In this document: piece by piece, positions 13,311 through 25,100 of the stretch
Numbering within the stretch: the stretch's first letter is position 1
How the letters are laid out: the number at the start of each line of letters is the position of its first letter
Source of the DNA: Coriaria nepalensis
Taxonomy: Eukaryota > Streptophyta > Magnoliopsida > Cucurbitales > Coriariaceae
Reading direction: 5' to 3'
NCBI GenBank assembly: GCA_027186245.1
Contig: CP114488.1
Coordinates: 2,926,501-2,990,500, forward strand
DNA: 64,000 bases
Position numbers and translations under genes: made by a program
The notes under the pieces: model-generated
Told to the model about the DNA's origin: nothing
Databases searched by the model: none
Seen by the model: only the letters and a program-made list of their open reading frames with translations

Positions 13311-13417
13311 TGTTAAAGGCGGAGAGAGAGAAAAGATGATAAAGGAAGGAAAAATATTATGATTTCATTAATTTATAAGGGCCTAAATTCTACAGCTTAC
13401 TAAACATACATTAGTAA
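13311..13417 (-). repeat. Short 3' LTR of copia element
   Basis: About 100 bases from TGTTAAAGG to ACATTAGTAAAG match 17051-17148 in direct orientation. Shared stretches include AGGAAGGAAAAATATT, TTTCATTAATTTATAA and TAAACATACATTAGTAAA. On the minus strand this is the downstream LTR, and the last codons of the polyprotein frame run into it. No good polypurine tract is visible just inside it, which may reflect a deletion at this end. Confidence 0.75.
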
Positions 13418-16400
13418 AGTTGGTGAGAATGCTGAGAGTTTCCTAAGGCTTTCATGAATACATCAGCAAGTTGGTGAGCAACATTTATGTGGGAGGTTAT
13501 GAAAAAACCAGAATGGACTTTGTCACAGACCAAATGATAATCAAGTTCGATGTGTTTCATGACAACAACAATCAATTTCTCATTCCAATATCTAGAAGCT
13601 TGCTTTAAGCCATAGAGGGATCTCTTTAATATGCAAACTGTGTTCTTGGCTAAGACAACTAGGCCTTGGGATATATTTATGTAAACTTCCTCAATCAGGT
13701 TCCATTGTAGGAATGCATTGTAAATATCCATTTGGAACAAAGGCCAGTTGTTTTGAGAAGCCAATGCAAGGACAATCCTTATTGTTACCATCTTAGCAAC
13801 AGATGAAAAAGTCTCATTGTAATCTATGCCTTCCATCTGATTGTATCTTTTTACCACTAATCTGGCTTTATACCTTTCAATGCTGCCATCTGTTTTGGTT
13901 TTTACTTTATAAACCCATTTACAACCTATTGGTCTTTTTCCACTAGGTAGATCAACAATATCCCAAGACATTGTCTCTTTCCAATTATCATCAAAACATG
14001 CTTTAAAATATGAAGTAGGTTCTTTAATGGAAGATATATTGGCAATGAAAGAAAAATATTGTTTGGAAATAGTAGCATAAGTGAGGGAATGAGAAATGGG
14101 ATATTTAGTTAGGGAAGGATTTGAAGAGATAGGATGATATGAGGATAAGGCAGCTAAGCAAACATAGTCAGCCCTCTGAGCTGGAGGTCTAACAGTCATG
14201 TCTGATCTAGTGGTAACAATAAGAACTTCATTTTCAAAATTCATAACTGGAGCATTAGAATTTACAATTACAGAATGAATAGGGTCAGAATGAGTAGTAG
14301 GAATTGAGGGTGGAGGAGAGATATCATCATCAAAAATTTGTGGTGACGATGAGGGAGATATAGGAGAAGTTGGACGAGTGGTATCTGTGACAACAAAAGG
14401 AAACTTGAATTCACAAAATTTGACATCTCTACTAATGAAAAACTGATTAGTATGAATATTCATTAACCTGTATCCCTTTTGTGTTTGAGAGTAGCTAAGA
14501 AAAACACTGGGAATGGATTTGGATGCGAATTTTGAAATTGGGACTAAATTCGTTGCAAAGCAATGGCAACCAAATACTCTAAGATGATCATGATTAGGAG
14601 ATTTGTGATAAAGCGGCTCATATGGAGTCTTATGAGCAAGGATGGGTGTGGGAGTTCTATTGATAAGATATGAGGTAGTTAGTATGCAATCGCCCCAGAA
14701 TATATCTGGTAAATATGATTGTATTTTGAGTGATCGAGCAATATTGAGAATGTGTCTATGCTTTCTCTCAACAATTCCATTTTTTTGTGAAGTGTGAGGA
14801 CATGACAATTCATGAATAATTCCAAATGAAGTAAGGAGGTTACTGAAGGATGAGCTAAAAAATTCAATTGCATTACTTGACCAGATTTTCTGAATGGGAA
14901 GATTGAATTGAGTATGAACCATTTTAATGAAGTCTTTGAGAATCTGCAAAACAGAGCTTTTATGAACCAACAATATTGTCCATGTGCCTCGGCTAAAATC
15001 ATCAACTATTGTTAGAAAATATCTTGATCCATTATGAATAGGGATTCTATAGAGGCCTTAAATGTCAATATGGATTAAGGAAAAATATGTTAAGGCCCTA
15101 GAAATGCTTATTGGAAAGGAAGACTTGGACTGTTTGGCTAATGGGCAAATGAAGCAGTTAGGATGTGTTGATGTAAGAGGCAAACAAGGAAGATTTTTCA
15201 TGTTTGTATAAGATATGTGTCCTAAACGATTGTGCCAAAACTCAATGTCAGATTTCATATATAAAGAACATGCAAAATGATTTTTATTGAGTTGTGAATT
15301 ACATGAAGATTTTGTGGCAACATGAATTTGAGATGTGAGTACATCAGAATTGTAATGAAATTGCTAGACTTATCAATGTTTGAAAATGAAGAAACATAGC
15401 CATTGGAGATTAAGTAGTATAGACTATGTGATTGCCTACCGATCCCCAACACCATTCCGCTCTTGAGATCCTGAAGAATACAAAAAAAGGGAAAAAACAT
15501 AACTGAGATATTATTTTCAGCTGAAAGTTGTGAGATTGAAAGAAGATTGTACTTGAATTGAGGTACATAAAAGACATTGAATAAGGTAATGAGATTAGAG
15601 ATTTGTACTTTACTAGTGTGTGTAGCTGAAGTGGTAAAATCAATAAGTAAAGTTATTGATGATAATGGGTTAGAAGAACAAGACTTATGATTAAGTTCAT
15701 TAGCAAAAAAATGAGTCATGTGATTTGTTGCCTCTGTGTCTAGAATCCAACAATTTGATTATGTGTATAAGATGATAGACAAACCTGCTAGATTGGCCAT
15801 GGGAGTAGACTATGTTGTAGAGGTCTGCTCTTTGCTTAGCATGGAAATAATTTGTTGATATTGTTCTAGAGAGAAGAACTGTGGGCCAATGTTCTTATTT
15901 AAGCTATGTGTTTAATCAATCTTTTCTTCCTATGATGTTTGAACACAATGTGCTATATTGTTCTTGTATGGTTATTTGTTTTTGGTGAATTTAAAATCGA
16001 CTGGAAATCCAATTAGGCGATATCATGAGTTACGTTTGTGGCCCTTCTTGTGACAATTTTCACACTTAGTGGGTTGTTTGTTATTCCAGGTAATTGCATT
16101 ATGTTTTGAAGTAGAGTAAAAGGTTGTGGTATGGGATTCTGAAGTAGATTGGATATTTAGAGTTCTTTGTGTTTCTTCTTGAGTCAGCATTGAAAATGCA
16201 TCATTGACAGTTGGAAGGGGTTTCATCATGATAATTTGAGTCTGAGCTTGATTATACCTCTCATTTAATCTAGTTAGGAATTGCAATAGTTTATGTTGTT
16301 CCTTTTGAGCTGAAACCTCTATTGTAGGTTCACAGATGCAATTGGGTTTAGGGACTAAAAACTCAAATTCATCCCATAGTACCTTGAGTTTGGAATGATA

Positions 16401-16865
16401 TGTTGTAATTGAATCAGTTCCTTGCCGATGCACATTTATCTGCCTGTGCAAAGCTAGTATTCTGGATCCATTTATCTTATTGTATCGATTCTTTAAATCT
16501 TTCTAAACTGCACACGCATTCTTGGAGTAAGCAACACCAACAAATAACTCCTTGGAAACATAATTTAAGATCCATCCTAAGAAAAATGCGTTGCATCGAT
16601 CTCACTGCTTTTGCATCAAAAGATCAGTGGTTGGATGAATGCATCTCCCATTAATGAATTCAGTTTTATTCTTAGCAATCAGTGCATTGAGCATCGCATT
16701 GGACCATCTGCCATAATTCTCTGTTCCAGTCAGTTGAATGAAGACAATATTAGCTCCACGAGTATCTGAGGGATGAAGGAACAGAGAATGAGAAAAATCA
16801 GTAATTTGATTCGTGAACTGAACTACAGGGGTTGGAGGAGGATGATTGGTGGTCATTGAGATCAA
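13411..16865 (-). pseudogene. Broken Ty1/copia gag-pol polyprotein
   Basis: On the minus strand the copia order gag, protease, integrase, reverse transcriptase, RNase H is visible. Gag runs from 16865 and ends at a zinc knuckle near 16030-16070, where the last Cys codon is replaced by a TGA stop. The protease core near 15745-15760 reads DTEA instead of the usual D(S/T)GA. The HHCC domain (WHNRLGH, CFICPLAK) lies at 15130-15240. The integrase core starts near 15000; its SDN-type aspartate position reads SSN near 14882-14890, while the ERKHRH glutamate block remains. The reverse transcriptase keeps the QMDIYNAFLQ and SLYGLKQASRYW motifs. It then jumps straight to the RNase H end (MKHIELDYH, HQLADVFMKAL), so the YVDD active site is deleted. 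Stops and frameshifts separate the pieces. It cannot be autonomous. Confidence 0.9.
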
Positions 16866-17038
16866 GATGATGATTTTTTTGAAATTGAATCAGAAAAATG
16901 ACACAAATCAATTCGCAAGGAAGATTCGAACATATCTATGCAAGAATTGTTTAAAATGGTAAAGAATCGTGGAAGATCGATGACGGAATGCAGTGTTTGT
17001 TTCTCGGGAAAGTTGTTGAGAAAAAAAAAAGGGTTAAT

Positions 17039-17050
17039 GCTCTAATACCA
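17039..17050 (-). other. Primer binding site of copia element
   Basis: The minus strand reads TGGTATTAGAGC immediately after the LTR end TTTAACA. It is one base off the usual copia site TGGTATCAGAGC, which is complementary to the 3' end of initiator methionine tRNA. This fixes the inner edge of the 5' LTR at 17051 and the element's orientation. Confidence 0.8.
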
Positions 17051-17148
17051 TGTTAAAGAGAGAGAGAGAGGAAGGAAAAATATTCTAATTTCATTAATTT
17101 ATAAAGACCCCAATTCTACCACTTATATACTAAACATACATTAGTAAA
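17051..17148 (-). repeat. Short 5' LTR of copia element
   Basis: Direct repeat partner of 13311-13417, starting TGTTAAAGAGAG on the + strand. It is only about 100 bases long, short for a plant copia LTR. The copies differ by small indels in the GA run and several substitutions. I could not find a clear 5-bp target-site duplication, so the outer boundary may be a few bases off. Confidence 0.75.
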
Positions 17149-19920
17149 TACTATATTTAACTCGTATAAAAGTTCTAATATGTTTTTCTTAAAACACCCA
17201 CTACCAATTATATGAACAAAATTGCAAGCGCAGAAAAGACATGAATTCTATATATATCTCCTTTCAAAATGTTATTTTCATGCTTCTTTTTTGTTATATT
17301 TGTTAGAGGGAGGATTCCCTGTGCTGGATTCCAATATTCCGATTAGAAGATGATGGTCTAGGACCACAACCAAGTTAAGATTGAGTAGGAGTACTGCAAC
17401 TATTTATTATTATTATTACTCTATTTTCATTTTATTTTATTATGTATTTTAAAAAGGAGAAGACAAAACTGATATCCTCTTAATTTAGGTCTTTCTAACT
17501 TCTAGGGGAGGGCAAGTTCATGAAACTAAACTCTACGTAACTATACTCTCTACAAATTTATACCTTTAATACATATATATAAATTATTGATATTTATAAT
17601 AATAGTTATTGATAAAAAGTTATATGTATCAAATAAAAATTAAAGAACTTCAAAGAAAAAACCAAAAAAAAAAAAAAAAATGTCAAGACGAAATAAAAAG
17701 TTTACTAAGGTGAAAATTTAAAACTTTACCCAAATGAACACTTAAAAATATCTCTTTCAACATTAAATTAATATGAAAAATAAACAGTTTGGTGCACATG
17801 TAAGCTGTGTAATGTGCTGATTGTAATTATAATGAATGTTTGTAATATATGTGTATTCATCTCAATTATATATAATAAAAATGAAGAGACACGAGATTTT
17901 GGAGGGAATGTCAATTATCTCAACGATCATTGTCAATCCCCATTCTAATCACAAGATTAATATAGACGAATAACAACGGAGTAGACACTAATTGAGGTAA
18001 GATTTGTAGAAAAAACTATACCGATTGAAATCAACCGAAATCGATACATTTTAGTTGGCATCGGTCGTTATTATTACTAAAATATATACTTTAGTCGGTA
18101 TACTCACCAAAATATACAACAATCGGTGTCACCAATTTTGGTTGGTATCGGTTGGTTACTGAAAAAAAATGGTTTTCTTATTTTTATTTTTATTTTAATT
18201 ATGATTATATTTAAGCAAGTCATTGGAGTTGGTGGAAAAAGGGATTACGGTTGGTATTAGTTCAGTTTTCACCGATACTAATTTTTGCACAACCATAAAT
18301 ATCAATAACAATTAAAATGACTAAGACTAAAAACCAACAATAGAAATGAAGGGAAAAAAAAATCATTTATGTGGTCCTCTCATGGAACAATATACAGACA
18401 GGAATCGACCGATCCAAAATCAGTATGGTTCCGGTTGGTGATCATGATGAAACCAGCCGATTACGGAAATAAATGGAAAAAGCAGTTACGGTCGGTATCG
18501 TTCGATTTTTACGGATGCTGACTTTGGCACAACCCTAAATTGGGGTAAGGAATTATAATCAGGTGATTATTTGAAATTGTGAGACTAAACTCTCATGTTC
18601 AAAGTATTTTGTAATTCAAGAGTTTTACTGATGTAATGAATAATACAAAGCTAACTAAAAAGAAAAATAAGAAAAGTAACCAAACATATGTCTTAAGTGT
18701 ATCGACTTGTGTTTGTTGAAATATCCGGGATCCATATCCTATCCAATCTGCTGTTCTAGTTCACGATATTTTAAATAATAATCTAGCACTTGTTACACAT
18801 AATACACCCACTTCAATTCGGAGCGTATAAGCATTTTGGGCCTCTTCTCTTCTCTCTGGCCCATCTTGATGTAGCAATCCAAATCCAATCCAATCTAGTC
18901 ATAAGTCTGTTTGCAATTTGTTTTTGAATTTTTATTAATGATTTATTTTCGTTTTTAAAATTAATTTTTTTTTTTTAATTTCAATCTTAAAATTTTCAAA
19001 ATATTCGATTTTGATAATTTGAATCAAATTTATAAATATAAATTTAAAATGACATCTAACTCTATGATACTAAAATTTAAACACCTTCTATAATCATAAG
19101 AAAAATATTAATATCTTTAAAAGTTAGTAATTTTTTTAATAATTTAATTCAAAAATTTTAACCATTTATTTCCATTCTTTAGATTTTATTAAATCTCAAT
19201 AAAAATCACTCTAAAATAACAAGAATTATGATAGATGTCGGGTCGGAAATAATTTTATGAATATTAAGAATATTTTTAATATATTATATGTTATATATTA
19301 TAAAATTTATGAAGTTATTTTTATATTTAACATTTATAAATGTTTTACTAAAAAAAAAATTGAATATTTTACAAACTTTAAAAACAAAATTTAATAAATT
19401 AATAATTTAGGGAAAAAAATAATTAAAAAAAAATTTTAGGAACAAAAATTATAATTGAACTATTTTTCTTTTCTACCCAAAAGTTTGGTTTCGGTTTGGG
19501 TTAAATAATTTGATCAAAATCAAAACTCCAATTTTGAAAAAAGTTCAATATTCTCTGAAATATAATTTCTCAGTTGTTATAAAAGTGCTAAGAAAATGGA
19601 AGAAAATGAATAATGAGTAAATAAGGTGTGGTCCTAAAAAAAACACTGCCATTTAACAATATCATTATCTTGACAGAAAAAAAATAATAATACAATATAA
19701 ATGTAAATAAATAAATATAGCAATAAGATAAAGTAGGAGCTCTGTGTTTCTTGGTATTTTAAGGTATTGAGATGAGGCTTTGAGTTTCCGCCATTCATCG
19801 TAGATATAATAACAGTTCCATCTCGACCATTTCATTTGATATTTTTTCTTTATTACCTTTTTTTTTTTGGGCCTTAAGCTAAGGAGAAAGTGAGAAGAAA
19901 GAAGCTAAGACTAAGAGAGA
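17149..19920. other. Intergenic region upstream of GCSH, with a diverged duplicated repeat
   Basis: No coding frame is recognisable. Around 18000-18545 there are repeated GGTTGGTATCGGTTGG-like units. Two similar segments end in CACAACC(A/C)TAAAT, at about 18301 and 18541, suggesting a decayed transposon with a duplicated end. The last few hundred bases before 19921 must contain the GCSH promoter and 5' UTR, but no specific element can be named with confidence. Confidence 0.45.
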
Positions 19921-20946
19921 ATGGCACTCAGAATGTGGGCTTCTTCTACTGCTAATGCACTTAGAGTCTCTTGTTCTTCAAAATCTAATCTATCCTCTAC
20001 ATTCTCTCTCTCTAGATGCTTCTCTTCTGGTATGAATATCAATCTTCTTTAATGGGTTTTTCTTCTTTGGTAGTAATTAATTAGTGGAATTGCAGTTTTG
20101 GATGGGCTCAAGTATTCACCTTCACATGAATGGGTCAAGCATGAAGGTCCTGTGGCTACTGTTGGCATTACTGATCATGCTCAGGTCTCTCTCTCTCTCT
20201 TTAGAACTGAAATTTGGATGAACTGCAGTTTAGGAACTTGTACTTGACTAGATCTGTAGATAGTGAAGTAAAATACATTTTTATGTTAAAAATGTTGGTT
20301 AGGCGTTATATGTTCAGTTCTGAAACCCTCAAGACCAACTAGCTTTGAATGTTTGTAGTTTGTAAAACAACGGTTACTTACAATCAACCATCTGAACGAA
20401 AATTCAGTTTAACTCATAAAAGATCGACATATAAAATTTTGAGGCTGAAATTGTCAAAATTTATGAAAAACTTTTTAAGTAGTCTTGTAATCTTATGATT
20501 AGCATAAGGTACATTATTAGGAGGTTGTTTGAAATGGGCAACAATCATAGGATGAAATAATGACAGGACCATCTAGGAGAAGTGGTGTTTGTGGAGCTGC
20601 CGGAGCCGGGGAAGTCGGTGAGTAAAGGAGGGAGCTTTGGAGCAGTGGAGAGTGTGAAAGCAACAAGTGATGTTAACTCCCCAATCTCCGGCGAGATTGT
20701 TGAAGTTAATAAAAATCTCACTGAAACTCCTGGTTTGGTATACATTCTCCTCACTCATATTCTCATGCACATTCATATACACACATAGATATTTACTTTG
20801 TTCTTTATGAAATGAAGATCAATTCTAGCCCATATGAAGGTGGCTGGATGATCAAAGTGAAGCCCAGCGATCCATCAGAATTAGGATCTCTACTCGGCCC
20901 AAAAGAGTACACAAAATTCTGCGAAGAAGAAGATGCCGCCCACTAG
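19921..20946 (+). CDS. GCSH: Glycine cleavage system H protein, mitochondrial
   Basis: Encodes the lipoyl carrier of the mitochondrial glycine decarboxylase complex, which shuttles the aminomethyl group between the P, T and L proteins and is central to photorespiration. Exons are 19921-20029, 20096-20184, 20567-20737 and 20818-20946. All introns are GT-AG, and the joined frame is 498 bases (165 residues), the usual length for the plant protein. The first 34 or so residues are rich in Ser, Arg and Ala, as expected for a mitochondrial presequence. The mature part begins near [14 protein letters not shown]. The lipoyl attachment site is Lys97 in [10 protein letters not shown]. The C-terminus has [15 protein letters not shown]. 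The frame is complete, with the ATG in the expected position. It is tail-to-tail with the RPC6 fragment and SUFD. Confidence 0.97.
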
Positions 20947-21230
20947 TGAGAGAGAGAGATGAGTAAGAAAAAATGGGCTTTATTCCGAAATAGATATCGT
21001 GGACTAACTTCTTTTCAGTTCTGTGGATTTAATAAAATATATCATCTTTTGAGAAGCTCAATTCGTTACCAAAAGAAGGAAAATAAAAAGTTCATCATCA
21101 AGTCATCCCTTGTGTATTTGAAATGGTCTATTTTGTAATCCAAACTCATTTACTTCATTTCAATATGTATTTTTATGACTATCAAAACAAAGTGTGTAGA
21201 AAGTTAAAAACCATATCTTCAAACAAAATC

Positions 21231-21683
21231 CTAGAAATCCAACCACCGAGCATAGTAAATGCATTGCTCGGAGAAATAATCCCGTCCGCCATACAATAAC
21301 TAGTTCTCGGACAAACCCCACAAGGAATGGAAGCCAAAGCACATGCTTTTACTCCTCCCTTAGACACCCCTCCTCCTTTGTTATTGCATTTATAGCAAAC
21401 TTTCCCAACAGGAATGCAATCAAATTCACCCAACCCATTACCCTTCACCTCCATCACCACATTATCCAAGACCAAATAATTCAAAATCTCCTCTACTTGC
21501 TGCCTTGAAAACTCCACCTTAAAGGATCCTTTCCTTCTTGTTAGACTTTTTGCTCTGTTTGATGTGAACAAAGAAATCAAGAACAAGCTGGCCCAAAACT
21601 TACCAGTTTGAAGCTAATTGAGTCACCTTCAAACCCTTCTAATAGCATCCGCAATTCCTTCCAATGTAGCAATCTGCTGAACT
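21231..21683 (-). pseudogene. 3' fragment of RNA polymerase III subunit RPC6 (C34) gene
   Basis: The minus strand encodes the C-terminal part of RPC6, the Pol III subunit involved in initiation. It reads VQQIATLEGIADAIRR (about 21635-21683), then KGSFKVEFSRQQVEEILNYL, VLDNVVMEVKGNGLGEF, IPVGKVCYKC and ASIPCGVCPR, then DGIISP. The family's last residues, CIYYARWLDF and a stop, are present at 21231-21260 but in another frame, so one base is missing near 21265-21275. A non-coding stretch with GTAAGT and CAG sites sits between the first two pieces and may be a remnant intron. The N-terminal winged-helix part is absent: homology stops at the inverted repeat at 21684. This is best read as a truncated, frameshifted gene copy. 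A sequencing error at the shift is the alternative explanation for that one break only. Confidence 0.75.
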
Positions 21684-21851
21684 CTCTAATTAGTCATGGT
21701 CTAGGCTTCCATCACAGTATCAATCCCCACCCGTTATTTCCTTTTTAAGCCAATTTATTTAGGATCCCGCAGATCAACTCTCTCTCTGTGATGGGGATTG
21801 GTACTGTGATGGAAGCCTAGACCAGATCTAAACTTATATTACTAATTAGAG
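21684..21851. repeat. Inverted repeat at the broken edge of the RPC6 fragment
   Basis: The left arm, 21684-21730, contains GTCTAGGCTTCCATCACAGT followed by ATCAATCCCCA. The right arm, 21789-21851, contains TGATGGGGATTGGTACTGTG followed by ATGGAAGCCTAGAC. The flanking pieces CTCTAATTAGT and ACTAATTAGAG also pair. About 35 bases match almost perfectly as reverse complements across a loop of roughly 60 bases. Such a structure could form a strong hairpin or cruciform, and it marks the point where RPC6 homology ends. Confidence 0.85.
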
Positions 21852-22108
21852 ACAAATTTGGTATGTTTACCACCTATTGAAAGATGAGTTTCTTTGATTG
21901 AATAAGTTTCGATTGTTGATCATAATATTTTTGGATATCATCGTCATTTCAATTAAATTATAATTATAAGTAAGAATATAAATTCAATGAACATTTGAAG
22001 GCTTTCTCTATTCCCTTCTTTGTCCCCACAAATTTGGCTTATTTCTCGGACTACAATTACACTCAAAGAATATGAACAAGAAAGATTATTACCAAACTAC
22101 GAGGACCC

Positions 22109-25100
22109 TTATGCTGTGGGGTCTAACAATGCTTTAAACCGGCTCTCAACCCTCTTCCGGACGGAAGGATAAGGCAACTGTTCTATCACTTCAGCTCCAA
22201 AGGAAAACACTAGGGCTTTCCTTGCCATCTCTAAGTCTATGCCTCGAGCTTGGAAGTAGAAGAGCTGGGTTTCTTCAAGGTCACTTATGGCAGCTCCATG
22301 TGAGCACTTGACATCATCCGCAATTATTTGAAGATTCGGTTTCACATTTACGGTTGCACGCGGTTCCAGAAGTAGGCTTCGGGTTAATTGGCCTGCATCT
22401 GTTTGCTGCGCATATCTTCACCAGAAAAAAAAAAAGAGGATTAAATCATTAGAGCCATGCAATGTTTTTCAAGCAATTCAATTTATTTATTCAGAAGGCA
22501 TTAGAAGGATATCCAATTTGACCCCTTTGGTTACCTGATCATGCTTGATTTGGAATCAAATTCTCGGTTTTGGAATCAATTTATCATTTAAAAAAAAAAA
22601 AAAAATTAAAGAATTAAGTTTATTTGTTATCCCAGCATGTTCCAGAAACTAGACATACGCCCCTTAAAATTCTAGAAAACTAAACATAACCTCCAGTATG
22701 ATATTTTTCCTTAATAAAATGATGACTTGGCATGCCAAATAGGCATTCCACATCAGCACAATTGTTTATAAAACATTTTTTTTTCCTTTTTACGCCAATT
22801 AATTAACCTTTTCAATAAAAAAAAACCATAAAGAAAAAGTTAAAACAATTGGTGTTAAAATATAAAATTAATGCTTACATTAAAATTATGTCGACATGCC
22901 AAGCCTATGATGTGGTATGCTTTCTATTAAGAAAATAATGGGAAAATTATATCGCTAGAGGGTATGTCTATTGTTTTGTAAAGTTTAAGGGTGTGCGTCA
23001 GTAAGAGGGTATGTCTATTGTTTTGTAAAGTTTAAGGGTGTGCGTCAGTAAGTCTAACTATTTGAAACTTTGGGGATGGCAATCTAGTTTACTTGGAAAA
23101 GATGACAAATCTTAAGTCAAAATTTACATGATTGATGAAATTGGATAAAATTTAGCAGATCCCATCACCCCTAACTTCCATTATTTCTAAAATACACTCT
23201 CAGGTCCATTATTTCTTAAATACCCTTAATTGTTGACTACATGTATGATGTATGCTTAAAGGAACTTAGTTCTAATGAGGTTCCAAACTGTGTTTTAGAT
23301 TAAATCGGATTCAGAACTTAATTTTCCTTGAACCTTTTTTGTGGATTTGATTACAAGATAGCATAAAGATTTGAAAAAGAGAGATGAAAACCTACCTGTT
23401 GACCTTTACATTGCCATCAAAGACAGCTTGGCCTTCGGAATGAGCTACTATGCACTTGTGAATTTGACGGGTATAGCCTCGTGGGTGGTCTAGGACTAGA
23501 CTACTATGAAGATCTTGTGTTTGGTCTCCAATGCATAAGTGCAAGGTGGACAGTTTGGTTATGGTATCTGGTCCTAATTGTTTTACATGGACATTGTGTC
23601 TGCTCAATTTTCCTCCTGTGCTTGCTTCTACAAGCTCATAGGTACTTGATGATCCCTGCATATATATATATGTATATATTGATATTCACTTGATAGAATC
23701 ATAAATTTATAAATTGTAGTTAAAAGAAATTTCCCATGTTATATGCATAAAAGCTAAGAGCCACAGGTTCTATTTATTTCATATCAAGGACTTCACTTAT
23801 GACTAATGCAAATGCTCCAAACAAGAATGCATTTGCATAGAAACAAGAGGTTAACCATGGCAACTAATCCAATTTATAAAGACTGCATGTAACAAACAAG
23901 ATATCCAATATATGAAGTATATATATATATCTCTATAGATATGTATATGATTAGTAAACCTCCGGTGCTGGTAAGGTCGGGACCGTGGTCGTCCGTCTCC
24001 GGTTTGCAAGTGAAGGGTTTGGTAGAGAATGAAGAAAGGGAAAACAGCACGTTAGTTGTTTTCTCTCAAGAAAATCTCATTCCGAATAAAATTTCCAAGA
24101 AAAAAGCACAAAATTTCCACAGAGGCAGAGAGACTTTGCTTAAAATCTAAACTCGAAATAACCTAGCCAATAAACAAGAATACTATTCTCACTTTACATA
24201 AACCATTCACTATCAGGAATTTCTAAATGTGCATTCACTACTGATGAATTTTAACTTCTTTCATAGTAAGTTTTTGATCCTTCAAGGAACAGAAAGGAAG
24301 GACAATCATAACCCTTATATGATATCACTTCCATATGAACATAAATCTTACCAAATCACTGTATAAGTACTTAACCAAGCAAAACAAATTGGAAAAAGAA
24401 AAAAGAACGGAAAAAATTTCATAGTTAGAAAAACAAGATATCACCTGTTGAACCAAAGTCCATTTAATATGAGCAGCCATCAAAGACTGATTCTGAATAT
24501 AAGAATGCTTAACTTTCCCCCCTTCTCCAATCATAACTTCAAAAACAGAATTAGCCCAATAAGACTTGCTCTCCTCCTCTTCACCCAAAAACTCCTCAAT
24601 TATCCCAATCTCCCCACCTCTCTCCACCAGGACAAAAACCCTCGGATTCGAAATCGGAAATTTTGTCTCCCCTTCTTCACTGCCTTGAACCGAAAGATAC
24701 CTCAAATGGATCGGATTCTCTACCTTACACCCCTCAGGAACATAAATCACAGTCAAATCAGGTGCCCCTATTCCATTAATTGACAAGAACAAATCTCCTT
24801 TGAACTCACTATACAAAGATTCAGAAACTCTTTTCATTATTTTTTCTGAAGAGATTCCTTCCAAACTGCCCACATAAACCCCATCGGGCAAATCGGATAA
24901 ATTGGAAATGGAGCCAACCACATGACCATCGATGAAAGCTAAATTAGGGAATTGGGTTTCTGAATTGAGGGAAGATAGAGATGATGATTGAGATGGATAT
25001 GGAATTGGGTAAATTCCTGACTTTTTGATGAAGGAAATGTCTGTGAATCGAAAGGGCTCGTCTTTGCGAGTGGGCCAGGGGGTGGAGAGGAGGGTTTGGG

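Noticed and set aside
21590..21683. Calling RPC6 a functional gene with an upstream exon
   Set aside because: The first block does not join in frame to the next with standard splice sites, the N-terminal two thirds is absent and the 3' end is frameshifted.
24448..24783. Frames opposite SUFD exon 1
   Set aside because: Shadow of the well-supported SUFD coding strand.
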